Source of the DNA: Venatoribacter pacificus
GTDB lineage: Bacteria > Pseudomonadota > Gammaproteobacteria > Pseudomonadales > Oceanobacteraceae
Direction of reading: 5' to 3'
DNA length: 64,000 bases
Assembly: GCF_025318105.1 (NCBI RefSeq)
Contig: NZ_JAOANI010000028.1
Span: 496,001-560,000, forward strand
The position numbers were made by a program, and so were the translations under genes. Positions 53,784 through 63,768 of this stretch are shown here, in pieces (within the stretch, counting starts at the first letter, position 1; each line of letters starts with the position of its first letter). A model generated the notes under the pieces. It did not search any database. It saw only the letters and a list, made by a program, of their open reading frames with translations, and had not been told where the DNA came from.

Positions 53784-54524
53784 TTATACGGCTCCGCCAG
53801 TCTCAACCGCCAGAACACAAATCCCGCCGCTTTGCGGGTAGTGCCAGACCACATTGAGATCCCAGAACCGCACACCATATCGACGCTCCGGATCAGGCTG
53901 TTGGTAGGCCGGTTTGGGGTCTTGTGCCAGACACTGTTCCACCAGTGCCACCACGTCTTCTCCCAGTCTTTGACCCTGTAGTTGTGCGTCAGCCCGCGCC
54001 TCTGCTTGCCAGCGGACGCTGACCGTTGCCGGAGCTTCGCTGGCGATGCCGTTGTGTGCCGCGCTAATGCTGTCGGCATAGGGAACGTAGGGTTTAATAT
54101 CAAGGATTGGGGTTCCGTCGAGCAGGTCGACACCGGATACCCACAGCCGTGTTCCTTCTACTTTCTCCAGCTTAACCACCGACTGACCGATACCATTGGG
54201 GCGGTGAGTGCTGCGTGTGGCAAACACGCCTAATTTTTCATTGCCGCCAAGACGCGGCGGCCGTACCCGCAGGCGTGGGGCCGCAGGATCATCGGCCGGA
54301 GCCTGATGAAACTGAAACAGCAGCCAGATATGACTGACCTGTTCCAGCCCGACCAGCGCTTCCGGCTGATTGTAAGGCGGCAGCAGTTCAATCACTGCCC
54401 GTGCAGCGGTTGCCAGTTGCGGCTGGCGCGGAATGGCGAACTTTTCAGCAAACGGCGTGTGTGCAATGGCGACGGGCTGCACGCTGGTGGGGCTGATTGC
54501 AGAATTTATGGCTGCGGGAGTCAT
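53784..54524 (-). CDS. trmO: tRNA t6A37 N6-methyltransferase TrmO
   Basis: Methylates N6-threonylcarbamoyladenosine at position 37 of tRNA(Thr). The 246-residue protein has the unusual beta-barrel SAM-binding fold of the YaeB/TsaA family: HTPFAEKFAIPRQPQLATAA, LEQVSHIWLLFQFHQ, VFATRSTHRPNGIGQSVVKL and GVDLLDGTPILDIKPYVPY. C-terminal RRYGVRFWDLNVVW completes it. The stop is close to the tpm stop on the other strand. Confidence 0.95.
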   Translation of the reverse strand: MTPAAINSAISPTSVQPVAIAHTPFAEKFAIPRQPQLATAARAVIELLPPYNQPEALVGLEQVSHIWLLFQFHQAPADDPAAPRLRVRPPRLGGNEKLGVFATRSTHRPNGIGQSVVKLEKVEGTRLWVSGVDLLDGTPILDIKPYVPYADSISAAHNGIASEAPATVSVRWQAEARADAQLQGQRLGEDVVALVEQCLAQDPKPAYQQPDPERRYGVRFWDLNVVWHYPQSGGICVLAVETGGAV

Positions 54525-54879
54525 AGCGGATCATTCCGGCAAAAGCGGCAGTATACCTGCCAGCGTACGGCTGGGACGACCCCGTTATGACGTTGCGGTG
54601 GTGTGAGCTGGCTGTGCGACAAGCTCGCGCTGACCTTGCCGCGAGGCACAGGTTCCGTGGTGGTTTTTTCAATACTGAACATGAATGTTCAAAAAAGTCA
54701 TTTTAAGCCTAATTTGTTTCAATAAGTTACCTAATGGTTACCATCTGATACAAATTGGCCGATTTTGTGCTGGCATACTGCCGCCGCATTCCGACGAACA
54801 GCAATAAATCTGTCGGTTATTCCGCCTGTGGGGTTCTCCTGACCGGGCGGCTCACGTAGCGTTTCAGCAAGGTGTTCAG
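54525..54879. other. fadL upstream region
   Basis: No gene seen in 355 bases. It holds the inverted repeat at 54676-54691 and a moderately AT-rich stretch (54690-54760) suited to the fadL promoter. Confidence 0.5.
54676..54691. promoter_or_regulatory. Candidate operator upstream of fadL
   Basis: TGAACAT-GA-ATGTTCA is a perfect 7-bp inverted repeat with a two-base spacer, about 190 bases before fadL. It resembles the GTGAAC...GTTCAC type boxes of TetR fatty-acid regulators such as DesT; the match is by memory and partial. Confidence 0.4.
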
Positions 54880-56427
54880 ATGTTCAATAAACCATCCGTT
54901 CTGGCGGTTGCCGTAGCGGCAGCTTCCCTGTTTAGTGCCGGTGTTCAGGCTTCCGGTTTTAAAATCAATGAGCAAAGCGCCAGTGGTGCAGGCCGTGCAT
55001 TTGCCGGCAGTGCTGCGGTTGCTAATGATGCTTCTGTGGTGTTCTTTAACCCGGCCGGTATGAGCCGTCTTGAGCGCTCCCAGGCCAGCTTTGGTTTTAC
55101 CTATCTGCAGCTGGAAGGCAGTTTTGAAGGTGTGCGTACTGATGCAACCGGTCGGAACAGCAACTTGGCAGTAAGCCCAACTACACCGTACGGCGAAGCC
55201 GGTGTGTATAACGATGGCGGCGATTTTATGCCGGATAAAGTCATTCCGTTTGGCTATATCGTGCACAAGCTGGATGACAAAGCGGCCGTGGGTCTGGGTA
55301 TCTTCGCGCCCTTTGGCACGGCAACCGATTACAAACAGGGTTCTTTGGCCAGTGGCTTTGCCGATGAGACACAGCTGTCTGCCATCGATATTCAGCCAAC
55401 CTTTTCTTACATGCTGAGTGACACCCTGTCATTCGGTGTGGGTATTGATATCGTTTACGCTCAGGGACTGCTGAGTAAAGAACTGGATCTGGTTCCTCTG
55501 TCGGCAGCTTACAGCGCTGCTCAGGGTGGTCAGGCAATTAACCCGGAAGATTACCGTGGTTACGAAAATAAGTTTGAAGTCAGCGGTGATGACATTGGTT
55601 ATGGCTGGAACTTCGGCGTGATGTGGGACGCCAGCCAGGCAACCACACTGGGCTTTGCCTACCGCTCCGAGATCGACTTTGATCTGGAAGGTAAGTCTGA
55701 GTTCAAACAGTCCACAGGTGTAATGGCTTATTCCGCCGGTTCCAATGCGATTGTTCCGGCGGATACCAATGCCGATAAAACCCGCATCAATGCACTGGAG
55801 ACCGCTATTGCTACCGGAACTCCTGACATGACGCCTTTGGATGCTAATGGCAATCCGGCTACCGGGACTATTGGCAAACAGGATTCGCGTGTGCCTCTGA
55901 CTGGCCCGCGTTCGGCAACCTTCAGTCTGGCTCACCAGCTGAACGATCGTCTGCAACTGTTAGCGGGTGCGACCTGGACGGACTGGTCATCGTTCAAATA
56001 CTTCGACGTGATTGCGACCAAGTCCGGCACGATCGATGACATCAGCGGTCTGGGTGAAAATTACATCGGTCATATTGTTGAAAAATGGCATGACACCTGG
56101 TCTTACTCCCTGGGTGCTGAGTACAGCCTGAATCAGGACTGGACCCTGCGTACCGGTTACGCTTTTGATGCTTCACCGGTTGAAGACAAGCACCGTACAG
56201 CACGAGTACCGGATAACGACCGTCAGTGGCTGACGGCGGGTGCAACCTACAACCTGAACAGCAGCTGGAGCTTTGATGCGGCGGTGGCTTACCTGTTTAT
56301 CGACAAATCCAAGATTGATGAATACAACTACGATCTGGACGATAACCAGAAAGGCTATGACAACCTGAAAGGCGAATTTGACGTGAATGCGTTGGGTCTG
56401 TCGTTCCAGGCAAACTACCGTATGTAA
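54880..56427 (+). CDS. fadL: Long-chain fatty acid outer-membrane transporter (FadL/TodX family)
   Basis: The 515-residue protein has a signal peptide (to about GVQASG), then the FadL hatch segment SGFKINEQSASGAGRAFAGS and AVANDASVVFFNPAGMSRLE with the NPAG motif. The barrel region ends ALGLSFQANYRM. Takes up long-chain fatty acids or other hydrophobic molecules such as alkanes by lateral diffusion. AAGGTG lies nine bases before the ATG. A strong terminator follows. The family also includes aromatic transporters, so substrate is approximate. Confidence 0.92.
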   Translation: MFNKPSVLAVAVAAASLFSAGVQASGFKINEQSASGAGRAFAGSAAVANDASVVFFNPAGMSRLERSQASFGFTYLQLEGSFEGVRTDATGRNSNLAVSPTTPYGEAGVYNDGGDFMPDKVIPFGYIVHKLDDKAAVGLGIFAPFGTATDYKQGSLASGFADETQLSAIDIQPTFSYMLSDTLSFGVGIDIVYAQGLLSKELDLVPLSAAYSAAQGGQAINPEDYRGYENKFEVSGDDIGYGWNFGVMWDASQATTLGFAYRSEIDFDLEGKSEFKQSTGVMAYSAGSNAIVPADTNADKTRINALETAIATGTPDMTPLDANGNPATGTIGKQDSRVPLTGPRSATFSLAHQLNDRLQLLAGATWTDWSSFKYFDVIATKSGTIDDISGLGENYIGHIVEKWHDTWSYSLGAEYSLNQDWTLRTGYAFDASPVEDKHRTARVPDNDRQWLTAGATYNLNSSWSFDAAVAYLFIDKSKIDEYNYDLDDNQKGYDNLKGEFDVNALGLSFQANYRM

Positions 56428-56492
56428 CTGCCGTATGTAACTACCGAATGTAAGTTCCTTTGGGAGTTACCCGGAGCCGCTGATAGCGGATC

Positions 56493-56528
56493 AAAAAAGC
56501 CCGTATGGACAACCATACGGGCTTTTTT
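56493..56528. terminator. Bidirectional intrinsic terminator
   Basis: AGCCCGTATGG/CCATACGGGCT stem with A6 and T6 flanks between the converging fadL and ccoG genes. Confidence 0.95.
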
Positions 56529-56548
56529 GTGGGCGTTGATTCGCTGCC

Positions 56549-57952
56549 TTAATGGTTTGCAGCGAGGTTGGCGGTACGCACTCTGGGGTTGGTAAAGCGC
56601 GCTGGCAGGCTCTTGTGGTAGCCGCTGCGCTGATCTTCAATACGCAACTCCAGTGCCTGGCTTGGGGTCTCGGTCGTACGTTCGATATCCAGACTGTGCG
56701 CGGCGCGCTGACCGGCGCTCAGCGTTGTCTGCAGCACGGCGTCTTGCTGGTCGTACACCGTCAGTTGCATATCTTCATGACTGCGGTTGTGCAGCTTCAG
56801 GGTATAGCGGTTAATCAGCGTGTCGTCCGGCGTCAGCTGGTACAGGGCCAGACGGTCGCGCTCCAGACTGGCAATTAAGGGCGGTTGCAGCAGCGTGTTG
56901 GCCAATACCACGACAAAGGCGCTGATCGCCAGAGCACCATAGCCCCACAGACGCCAGCGTTGCAGCGGGCTCAGCTGCTGTTCTGGTTGGTAGGTGATAA
57001 GGCCTATGGCGCGGCCGGTTTGCAACATCACTTTGTCACAGGCGTCGATACAGGCACCGCAGTCGATGCAAGCAATCTGCAGGCCGTCACGGATATCGAT
57101 ATTGGTCGGACAGACCTGTACACACAGGCCGCAGTCAATACAGTCGCCAGCGGCCTTATTCTCTGGGTTGTTCTTGCCGCGCGGCTCGCCACGGTCGGTA
57201 TCGTAGCGCACGGTGCGCGTCTGGTTATCGAACATCACCGACTGAAAACGGGAGTAAGGACACATGTGGGTACAGACCGATTCGCGCAGCCAGCCTGCAT
57301 TCAGGAAGGTGAGGGTACTGATCAGTATCAGCCAGAATGTGGCGACGCTGCTGACATCACCGCGGATTACATCACTCCACCACTGCGCCAGCGGGTAGAA
57401 ATAGGCAATCATGGTGACGGCGGTGGCCAGACTGAGCAGTCCCCAGGCGGCAAACTTCAGTGCCCGGCGGATTTTCTGTTGGCGGTTGCCTTTGCCCTGA
57501 TCCAGCTTGCGGCGCATCTGGCGTGAGCCTTCAATTTTTTCCTCCAGCCAGATAAACATAAAGGTCCATACCGTCTGTGGGCAACTGAAACCGCACCACA
57601 AGCGTCCGGCGTACATGGCGACAAAGAACAGCGCAAAGGCGCCACCAATCAGCAGGCCGCTGAGCAGCAGCAGATCTTCTGACCATAACAACCAACCGCC
57701 GATATGAAACTGTTGGGCGTTCAGATCAAAAAACACGGCCGGCTTACCCTGCCAGCTCAACCAGGGCGTGATAAAGAACAGGGCCAGCAACGGCCAGCCA
57801 ACGGCGCGGCGCCAGTTACGGAACAGACCGTTGGCGAGTCTTACCCGGTGTGGCGGCTCATCAGCAATATGCATTGGAATGCGGTTGCTGTTGTGGCGGC
57901 GGACCGAGGCCAGCAGGGCAGAAAGCAGGGGTATACGGGGGATCATAAACAT
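56549..57952 (-). CDS. ccoG: Cytochrome c oxidase accessory protein CcoG (RdxA/FixG)
   Basis: Membrane iron-sulfur protein that supports copper handling in cbb3 oxidase assembly. The 467-residue protein has about five membrane helices, the conserved CGFSCPQTVW and CTHMCPYSRFQSVM, and two ferredoxin-type 4Fe-4S clusters: CIDCGLCVQVCP and CIDCGACIDAC. A periplasmic-type Ig-like C-terminus follows (about 370-467). ATG 57952 has AGG upstream; 57946 is an alternative. No cco oxidase genes lie in this window, so ccoG is here detached from its usual ccoNOP-ccoGHIS context. Confidence 0.95.
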   Translation of the reverse strand: MFMIPRIPLLSALLASVRRHNSNRIPMHIADEPPHRVRLANGLFRNWRRAVGWPLLALFFITPWLSWQGKPAVFFDLNAQQFHIGGWLLWSEDLLLLSGLLIGGAFALFFVAMYAGRLWCGFSCPQTVWTFMFIWLEEKIEGSRQMRRKLDQGKGNRQQKIRRALKFAAWGLLSLATAVTMIAYFYPLAQWWSDVIRGDVSSVATFWLILISTLTFLNAGWLRESVCTHMCPYSRFQSVMFDNQTRTVRYDTDRGEPRGKNNPENKAAGDCIDCGLCVQVCPTNIDIRDGLQIACIDCGACIDACDKVMLQTGRAIGLITYQPEQQLSPLQRWRLWGYGALAISAFVVVLANTLLQPPLIASLERDRLALYQLTPDDTLINRYTLKLHNRSHEDMQLTVYDQQDAVLQTTLSAGQRAAHSLDIERTTETPSQALELRIEDQRSGYHKSLPARFTNPRVRTANLAANH

Positions 57953-58139
57953 CAGAACCTGTGAAAATCTTCGACAGGCTCCTATGGCAACCGGCGTACC
58001 AGTTACTCAGGGTGCATAAACACTGGCTTGGCACAGGCTGTGGTGTACTCAGAAGCGACATATCGAGTTGATATTTCGCATCTGGTGATATGTCGCTTTT
58101 ATTGGCGCTTAATGCCACATCTTTTTGGGTTGTGGGTTG

Positions 58140-59588
58140 TCAGAGCAGGCCCAGTTTTTTCATCCGTGAACGCAGGGTCGAGACCGGCAAACCCAGCAGC
58201 CTAGCCGCGCCGTTTTCGCCGCCGACCATGCCGGAACAGTAGTTCAGAGCGCGCAGGATATGCTGCTTTTCGGCATCGCTCAGGGGGAGCGGTTTCTCAT
58301 TGCCATGGGGCTGATCCGAATGGATCGCGTTGCTGTGCAGCAAGGGCAGTTGCAGCTGGTCGGTGCTGAGAATCATACCGTGCTCAAGAACGTTGGCCAG
58401 CTCACGCACATTGCCCGGCCAGGGGTGATTCATTAACTGACGCAGCTGTGCAGGTTGCAGCACCAGTGCCTTACGGTTCAGACGGCTGGCCAGGCGTTGC
58501 AGCAGATGGGTGGCCAGCAGGGGAATATCGGCCTGCCGCTCACGCAGGGGCGGAACATGCAGGGGGAAAACATTCAGACGGAAATACAGATCGGAGCGGA
58601 ACTGACCGCTTTGTACCATGGCGGCGAGATCGCGGTGAGTGGCGGCAATGATACGCACATCCACCTTAATGGTGTGCTGGCTGCCCAGGCGCTGGATTTC
58701 ACCTTCCTGCAGGACACGCAGCAGTTTTACCTGAGCGGCGGCGGATAATTCGCCGATTTCATCCAGAAACAGAGTGCTGCCATCGGCCTGTTCAAAGCGG
58801 CCGATACGGCGTTGGTGGGCGCCGGTAAAGGCACCGCGTTCGTGGCCGAACAGTTCACTTTCGAGCAGGTTTTCGGCCATAGCACCGCAGTTAACCCGCA
58901 CCATGGGCTTGGCCGCGCGCGGGCTTTGCTGATGCAGGCTGCGTGCGACCAGCTCTTTACCGCTGCCGCTCTCACCCAGAATCAGAACGCAACTGGGGGC
59001 TGGCGCGACCTGGCGGATACTGTGCTGCAGTTGCAGCATGCCGTCACTCTGGCCGAGCAGCTCTGATTCGCCCTGCTGATCGCGTAGTTCCTGTTGCAGA
59101 TACTGATTTTCGGCCTGCAGCTGGCGTTGCAGTTGGCCAACCTGATCAAGAGCGGCCTGCAGTGAGCGCTGGTGTTGCAGGCGCTCACTGATGTCTTTAA
59201 ACACCACCACCGCGCCGGTAATCACACCATTGTCGATGATGGCGCTGCTGGAATATTCCACCGGAAACCAGCTGCCGTCTTTACGCCAGAACACTTCCTG
59301 GTCGCTGTGTGCGCTGATGCCGGTCTGCAGGGTCTGGTAAATCGGGCAATCATCCTGTGGATAATGGCGGCCATCCACATGGCTGTGATGGTGAAAGCGG
59401 TGGATACTCTCTCCTTCAATTTCGGCCTGACTCCAGCCAGTCAGGCGCTCGGCTGCCGGATTTACAAAGGTGGCATGACCTGCCGCATTGAGGCCATAGA
59501 CGCCTTCTGACATGGCTTCGAGAATACGCTGGTAGCGATGGCTGAGTTCGCTGTGGGTTAACGATGGTTGAGTTTGACTGGCGGACAT
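58140..59588 (-). CDS. Sigma-54-dependent regulator with PAS domain
   Basis: The 482-residue protein has an N-terminal PAS/PAC unit (about 15-135: YQRILEAMSEGVYGLNAAGH; FWRKDGSWFPVEYSSSAI), a coiled coil about 138-170, then the AAA+ activator domain with Walker A GESGSGKE at 205-212, sigma-54 contact loop GAFTGA at 252-257 and LFLDEIGEL. It ends in a FIS-type helix-turn-helix (ENGAARLLGLPVSTLRSRMK). No receiver domain, so it probably senses redox or a ligand with its PAS domain. Target operons unknown; no -24/-12 promoter seen nearby. Confidence 0.94.
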   Translation of the reverse strand: MSASQTQPSLTHSELSHRYQRILEAMSEGVYGLNAAGHATFVNPAAERLTGWSQAEIEGESIHRFHHHSHVDGRHYPQDDCPIYQTLQTGISAHSDQEVFWRKDGSWFPVEYSSSAIIDNGVITGAVVVFKDISERLQHQRSLQAALDQVGQLQRQLQAENQYLQQELRDQQGESELLGQSDGMLQLQHSIRQVAPAPSCVLILGESGSGKELVARSLHQQSPRAAKPMVRVNCGAMAENLLESELFGHERGAFTGAHQRRIGRFEQADGSTLFLDEIGELSAAAQVKLLRVLQEGEIQRLGSQHTIKVDVRIIAATHRDLAAMVQSGQFRSDLYFRLNVFPLHVPPLRERQADIPLLATHLLQRLASRLNRKALVLQPAQLRQLMNHPWPGNVRELANVLEHGMILSTDQLQLPLLHSNAIHSDQPHGNEKPLPLSDAEKQHILRALNYCSGMVGGENGAARLLGLPVSTLRSRMKKLGLL

Positions 59589-59740
59589 TGCCTGGCCTCT
59601 GCTGACAGGGTCTCCCGTGTGGCGGCGGGACTGACTTATTGAGTCGCAGCAGTATATCAGCTGTGTGCCGCTTGTCCGAACGGTCGGCGGCGGTTAGGCT
59701 TGCTGCTGTTTTTTGCGATACAAACAAAGGAAAGGAAGAT

Positions 59741-60793
59741 ATGAAGGGGCAGTTGCAGAACAAAATACTGGATATGCGTGAGCGTCTGCAGGACTGGTGG
59801 ACTGACGGCGGCGTAGCGCGCAGTGCTGTGCTTCTGGGATTGGTGGTCTACCTGCTGGTATGTCTTGTTCTGGGGTTTATCTGGAGTTCTGAACCGGAAT
59901 TGTTCCCGGTGCGTGAGCGGGCCTTACAGCGTGCTGAAGCCATGGGGGTTGAACCGGTGGTGGGTTTCACCACCACCGCAACGCTGATGGAAGTGACTTC
60001 GGCACTGCTGAACAAACCCGGCGGCTATCTGAGTAATGATGTCTTCCCACCCGGATTGTGGCTCGATGATGTGCCGAACTGGGAATACGGCGTGCTGATT
60101 CAGGTGCGTGATTTTACCCGCGCCCTGCGTAAAGATTTCAGCCGCTCACAGAGCCAGTCCACCGAAGATAAAGACCTGTCGGTGGCCGAGCCGCAGCTGC
60201 ATTTTGACAGTAACAGCTGGGCTGTGCCTTCTTCTGAGGCGGAATACGAGCGCGGCCTCAAGGCGCTGGATGGTTATCTGCACCGTCTGGCCGATCCGAA
60301 AGAACCCAGTGCGCAGTTTTATGCCCGCGCCGATAACCTGCGCCAGTGGCTGTTTGATGTCGAAACCCGTCTGGGCAGCCTGTCGCAGCGCTTAAGTGCT
60401 TCTGTTGGCAAGCGCCGCCTGAATACCGACCTCGCAGGTGACAGTACGGCGAGTCAGTCAACACCGGCTGATTACGATCAGGAAGTGAAAACGCCCTGGA
60501 GCCAGCTGGACGATGTCTTTTACGAAGCGCGCGGTACGGCCTGGGCGCTGTCGCATATTCTGCGCGCCATCGAAGTCGATTTCCGCGAAGTACTGGATAA
60601 GAAAAATGCGTTGGTGAGTCTGCGTCAGATTATCCGCGAGCTGGAAGCGACTCAGGAGCCGTTGTGGGCGCCGATGATTCTTAACGGCAGTGGCTTTGGC
60701 TTGTTCGCCAATCATTCATTGGTGATGGCGTCTTACATTTCCCGCGCCAATGCGGCGATTCTCGACCTGCGCGAGCTGTTATCGCAGGGCTGA
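59741..60793 (+). CDS. DUF2333 family membrane protein
   Basis: The 350-residue protein has one membrane helix (about 27-48: VLLGLVVYLLVCLVLGFIW) and a large domain with PELFPVRERALQRAEAMGVE, VGFTTTATLMEVTSALLNKP and GGYLSNDVFPPGLWLDD, as in the DUF2333 proteins of Pseudomonas and relatives. Function unknown. AAAGGAAG precedes ATG 59741; the longer frame to 59639 is not supported. Confidence 0.9.
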   Translation: MKGQLQNKILDMRERLQDWWTDGGVARSAVLLGLVVYLLVCLVLGFIWSSEPELFPVRERALQRAEAMGVEPVVGFTTTATLMEVTSALLNKPGGYLSNDVFPPGLWLDDVPNWEYGVLIQVRDFTRALRKDFSRSQSQSTEDKDLSVAEPQLHFDSNSWAVPSSEAEYERGLKALDGYLHRLADPKEPSAQFYARADNLRQWLFDVETRLGSLSQRLSASVGKRRLNTDLAGDSTASQSTPADYDQEVKTPWSQLDDVFYEARGTAWALSHILRAIEVDFREVLDKKNALVSLRQIIRELEATQEPLWAPMILNGSGFGLFANHSLVMASYISRANAAILDLRELLSQG

Positions 60794-60801
60794 TGGTCTT
60801 T

Positions 60802-60825
60802 TCCGGACGGATTATTCCGTCCGGA
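60802..60825 (+). terminator. Hairpin after the DUF2333 gene
   Basis: TCCGGACGG/CCGTCCGGA stem with a six-base loop, followed by a pyrimidine-rich GCTTCTCTTCTTTCC rather than a pure T run. Probable terminator. Confidence 0.65.
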
Positions 60826-61156
60826 GCTTCTCTTCTTTCCGCCTTCTTTTATCCCATTATTGTTCTTCTATCAGGCCATTATCTGGCTGTATCTGACCTG
60901 CCTTAATTTTCTGTTTGGACGCTGCTGGGCAAGCTCCCGCCGGGTGACGTAATCCGGTCCATTTCAGTGAACTTTACATAATGTTTAGTTGATTTGTAAG
61001 TCGTTGAAAATCAATGCAATTTCAGGTTTTTTGCCCTCGTTATGGAACGATCGTTTGACACCTAAGTAGCACGCAAGTTTTGATTCTGATATCTTGCACG
61101 TTCGTATCACCGCTAGTCCGTACGTATAACAACAATAAAAAATTAGGGAGAGTCAG
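60826..61156 (+). promoter_or_regulatory. Promoter region of the DUF6160-like cluster
   Basis: No gene in these bases. A consensus -35 TTGACA lies at 61055-61060 and a weak -10 TTTGAT near 61079-61084 (18-base spacer), about 70 bases before the ATG. The upstream 60960-61050 is AT-rich and could act as an UP element. Confidence 0.45.
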
Positions 61157-62287
61157 ATGGCATCAAAGTGCTGTCTCATCCTGGCCACCATGATGGCCGG
61201 TACACCTGCTCTGGCGCTTGAAGCGCTGGATGAAAGCTCGCTGTCGGAAGTGACAGGTCAGGCTCAGGGGTTGCGTTATACGTCGGAATACGACGCGCGT
61301 ATTGATTCCATTTCTTATATCGACGATGACGGCCTGGGTGCAGATGGCACCGTGGGTAGTATTTCCATGTCGCCGATTCGTGTTTATACCCAAACCAACC
61401 GACCGGTTCAGGTTGATCTTGAAGTCAAAGACGTTGGTGGCCGTAAGGCGTTGGTGTTCACCAACCGCGATCTGCCGGTAGAGGTGGAAATAGGCTCCAT
61501 TGCTATTAACCAATACTCCCTTGGTGGTTTTGGACAGGGCAATTTTCAGATGGCCGATGGCGATGCCATGGTGACGTATTTATACGCCGGTGGCTTTGAT
61601 GGTAATGGTCTGACGCTGGATCTGGATATTCCCAATTCCATGTCTTATGAGACCTACATCGAAGACGACGGCACACGTTTCACAACCACCGTTGATTTCA
61701 GCGACCCTCGTGATGCAAATGGTGGCGGTCTTTTCCTTAAAGACATTACCTTCGACTTAGTTGGTGAAGGTCTGCGGATGGGTCTTCCTACCACGACCGG
61801 TGGCAACATTAACTTTTATAACGCCCGTGTTGGTGATGATGTTCTTAACAGCGCTGCGTTACGGAATATCGTATTGACGCCCGGTGGTTATCTGTTGATT
61901 AAGAATGCCCGCGGTGCCGGTGAGTATGGACTTGAGTTTGATACCGTTCTGAAGCAGGGCTCACAATTTGATTACGTGTATATCGCCGGTGAAGTGGACG
62001 GCACGTATCCCAATCCGAATGTGTTTGAAATGTCGGCGAATATCAGTCTGCTAAGCGACTTCAGCGTTAAAGGCATGCGCATGAACGTTGATGGTCAGCG
62101 GGGGCTGGTTTTTGATTTTGATAATACTGACGCAGCCAGCGGCGTAAGCGCAAATATGCTGATGCAGGATGTGACCCTGCAACGCAGTGATAAGGTGGCA
62201 GCTGCTGTCAATCCGGTGAGTATCGGCACGATGGATATTCAGATGAACCTGACCAATAACAGCTATTTACAGGTTGAGGGGCATTAA
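61157..62287 (+). CDS. DUF6160-like exported protein 1
   Basis: The 376-residue protein has a signal peptide (to about TPALALE) followed by ALDESSLSEVTGQAQGLRYT, an N-terminus found in DUF6160 proteins of the Acinetobacter Fil type putative pilus systems. The rest is beta-rich with repeated Asp/Gly turns. GGGAGAG precedes the ATG. One base separates its stop from the next ATG. The pilus link is by recalled annotation only. Confidence 0.65.
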   Translation: MASKCCLILATMMAGTPALALEALDESSLSEVTGQAQGLRYTSEYDARIDSISYIDDDGLGADGTVGSISMSPIRVYTQTNRPVQVDLEVKDVGGRKALVFTNRDLPVEVEIGSIAINQYSLGGFGQGNFQMADGDAMVTYLYAGGFDGNGLTLDLDIPNSMSYETYIEDDGTRFTTTVDFSDPRDANGGGLFLKDITFDLVGEGLRMGLPTTTGGNINFYNARVGDDVLNSAALRNIVLTPGGYLLIKNARGAGEYGLEFDTVLKQGSQFDYVYIAGEVDGTYPNPNVFEMSANISLLSDFSVKGMRMNVDGQRGLVFDFDNTDAASGVSANMLMQDVTLQRSDKVAAAVNPVSIGTMDIQMNLTNNSYLQVEGH

Positions 62288-62288
62288 T

Positions 62289-63755
62289 ATGATTTTACGC
62301 AACCTGGTTACGTTTTCTTTTGCTGTTGCCGGTAGTACGCCGCTTATGGCGATGCAGCCATTGGGTGATGAATCAATGGCGGCTGTATCCGGACAGTCGG
62401 GTATCACCATTGAAATGACGACGCAAAACCCGGATGGCGATTTTCTGACGACGGGTGCGATCCGCTTTACCGAAAACGATAAAGACGGTAAAGGCCAGGA
62501 TTACCTGGAAATTGGTAGTCTGAAGTTACGCACCATCGAAACCGATGGCGCAGGAAATATGATTGGTGTTGATACCATTCGCACAGATATTGATGTCGAC
62601 AGCGGTGGTAATGTCAGTATTCGCAGCAGCGATATCAATACGCTGGAGTTAGAGCTGGGTGAGATATCACTCAGTGGACGCACATTATTTGGCGCAATGC
62701 GCTTTTCGGTTTGGAAGTTTGTCGGTAACAGTTACCTGGAAACCGTACTTCTTAATGATGTCTCAGGTTCTAAAGTTGCTTTTCGTACCGTGATGGAAGC
62801 GGGCAGCGGTTTGACCTATCAGTTTGATGAAGACGGTTTAACTTTTTCTTCTGATGTCGTGTTTTTGCCGGCAACCGGGCAGTCTGAATTCCGCAGCGAG
62901 TTGTTCCTGACGGGCGATAACGACAAATTAAAACTGGAGCTTGGTGAAACCAGCGGCAGCTTTGAAATTAAAAATATCTCACTGCTGGATCCTGCCGGAA
63001 ATAATATCTTTGGCACCAATAATTTTGGTGATGTTGGGTATGCCGATATTTCAATTAATGAAGGTTATATAACGATTGCCGCAAACAGCACACCAGGTGT
63101 TGATGGTATTGAAGGCGTTATTAATACCGATCTGAATGTCGGAAGTGCCTTTTACCGCACGGGAAATCAGCGGTTGAATTTGCGTAATGTACAGCTGCGT
63201 ACCAATGGTGAAATTCATTACCAGACCGATTTTACCGACAACGGATATTCTACTGGTCTTGATACCACAATATCGGGTGTCAGTGATCTGGATTTAATTA
63301 TCGGTGCATTAACCCTGAGTTCCGGAGACGGCAGTAATGAGTCTCTGAGTATGGGTTCTTATGCAATCGAAAATCTTAACCTGAATGGCGGCAGCATAGA
63401 GCAACAGATCTACACCTTGCCGGGTGCTGGTGCTCAAGGCATGCAGATGGATCTTACCATTGCAGGAACAACCAGCTTTGACCTCACCATTAAAGACGAC
63501 TCTGCGGTAAATAATGGTGATCCTGATCCTATGCTGACAGCAGAAGTTGTTCTGAATAATGTCTCAGTGTCGCAAACCATTGATCAGACCAGCAAAGGCC
63601 TGCATATCGGGATTCTTAGCCAGAGTATGGATGCCAATATCAATGCCATTCGTGTTGGTGATGGTTTGATTCAGCAAGGGCAGAGTGGCCGTTTGGTTAT
63701 GAATAATCTTTCGCTGCAACCGGGCAGTTACTTCCGGATAGAACCGCTCCAGTAA
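62289..63755 (+). CDS. DUF6160-like exported protein 2
   Basis: The 488-residue protein starts MILRNLVTFSFAVAGSTPLM (signal peptide), then MQPLGDESMAAVSGQSGITI, the same mature N-terminal pattern as its upstream neighbour (ALDESSLSEVTGQ). Beta-rich body with turn-like NGD and DGD motifs. Start 62289 is chosen with GAGG upstream; TTG 62274 would overlap the preceding gene. Probably secreted or outer-membrane associated; function unknown. Confidence 0.65.
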   Translation: MILRNLVTFSFAVAGSTPLMAMQPLGDESMAAVSGQSGITIEMTTQNPDGDFLTTGAIRFTENDKDGKGQDYLEIGSLKLRTIETDGAGNMIGVDTIRTDIDVDSGGNVSIRSSDINTLELELGEISLSGRTLFGAMRFSVWKFVGNSYLETVLLNDVSGSKVAFRTVMEAGSGLTYQFDEDGLTFSSDVVFLPATGQSEFRSELFLTGDNDKLKLELGETSGSFEIKNISLLDPAGNNIFGTNNFGDVGYADISINEGYITIAANSTPGVDGIEGVINTDLNVGSAFYRTGNQRLNLRNVQLRTNGEIHYQTDFTDNGYSTGLDTTISGVSDLDLIIGALTLSSGDGSNESLSMGSYAIENLNLNGGSIEQQIYTLPGAGAQGMQMDLTIAGTTSFDLTIKDDSAVNNGDPDPMLTAEVVLNNVSVSQTIDQTSKGLHIGILSQSMDANINAIRVGDGLIQQGQSGRLVMNNLSLQPGSYFRIEPLQ

Positions 63756-63768
63756 GGGCTTGTAGTAT

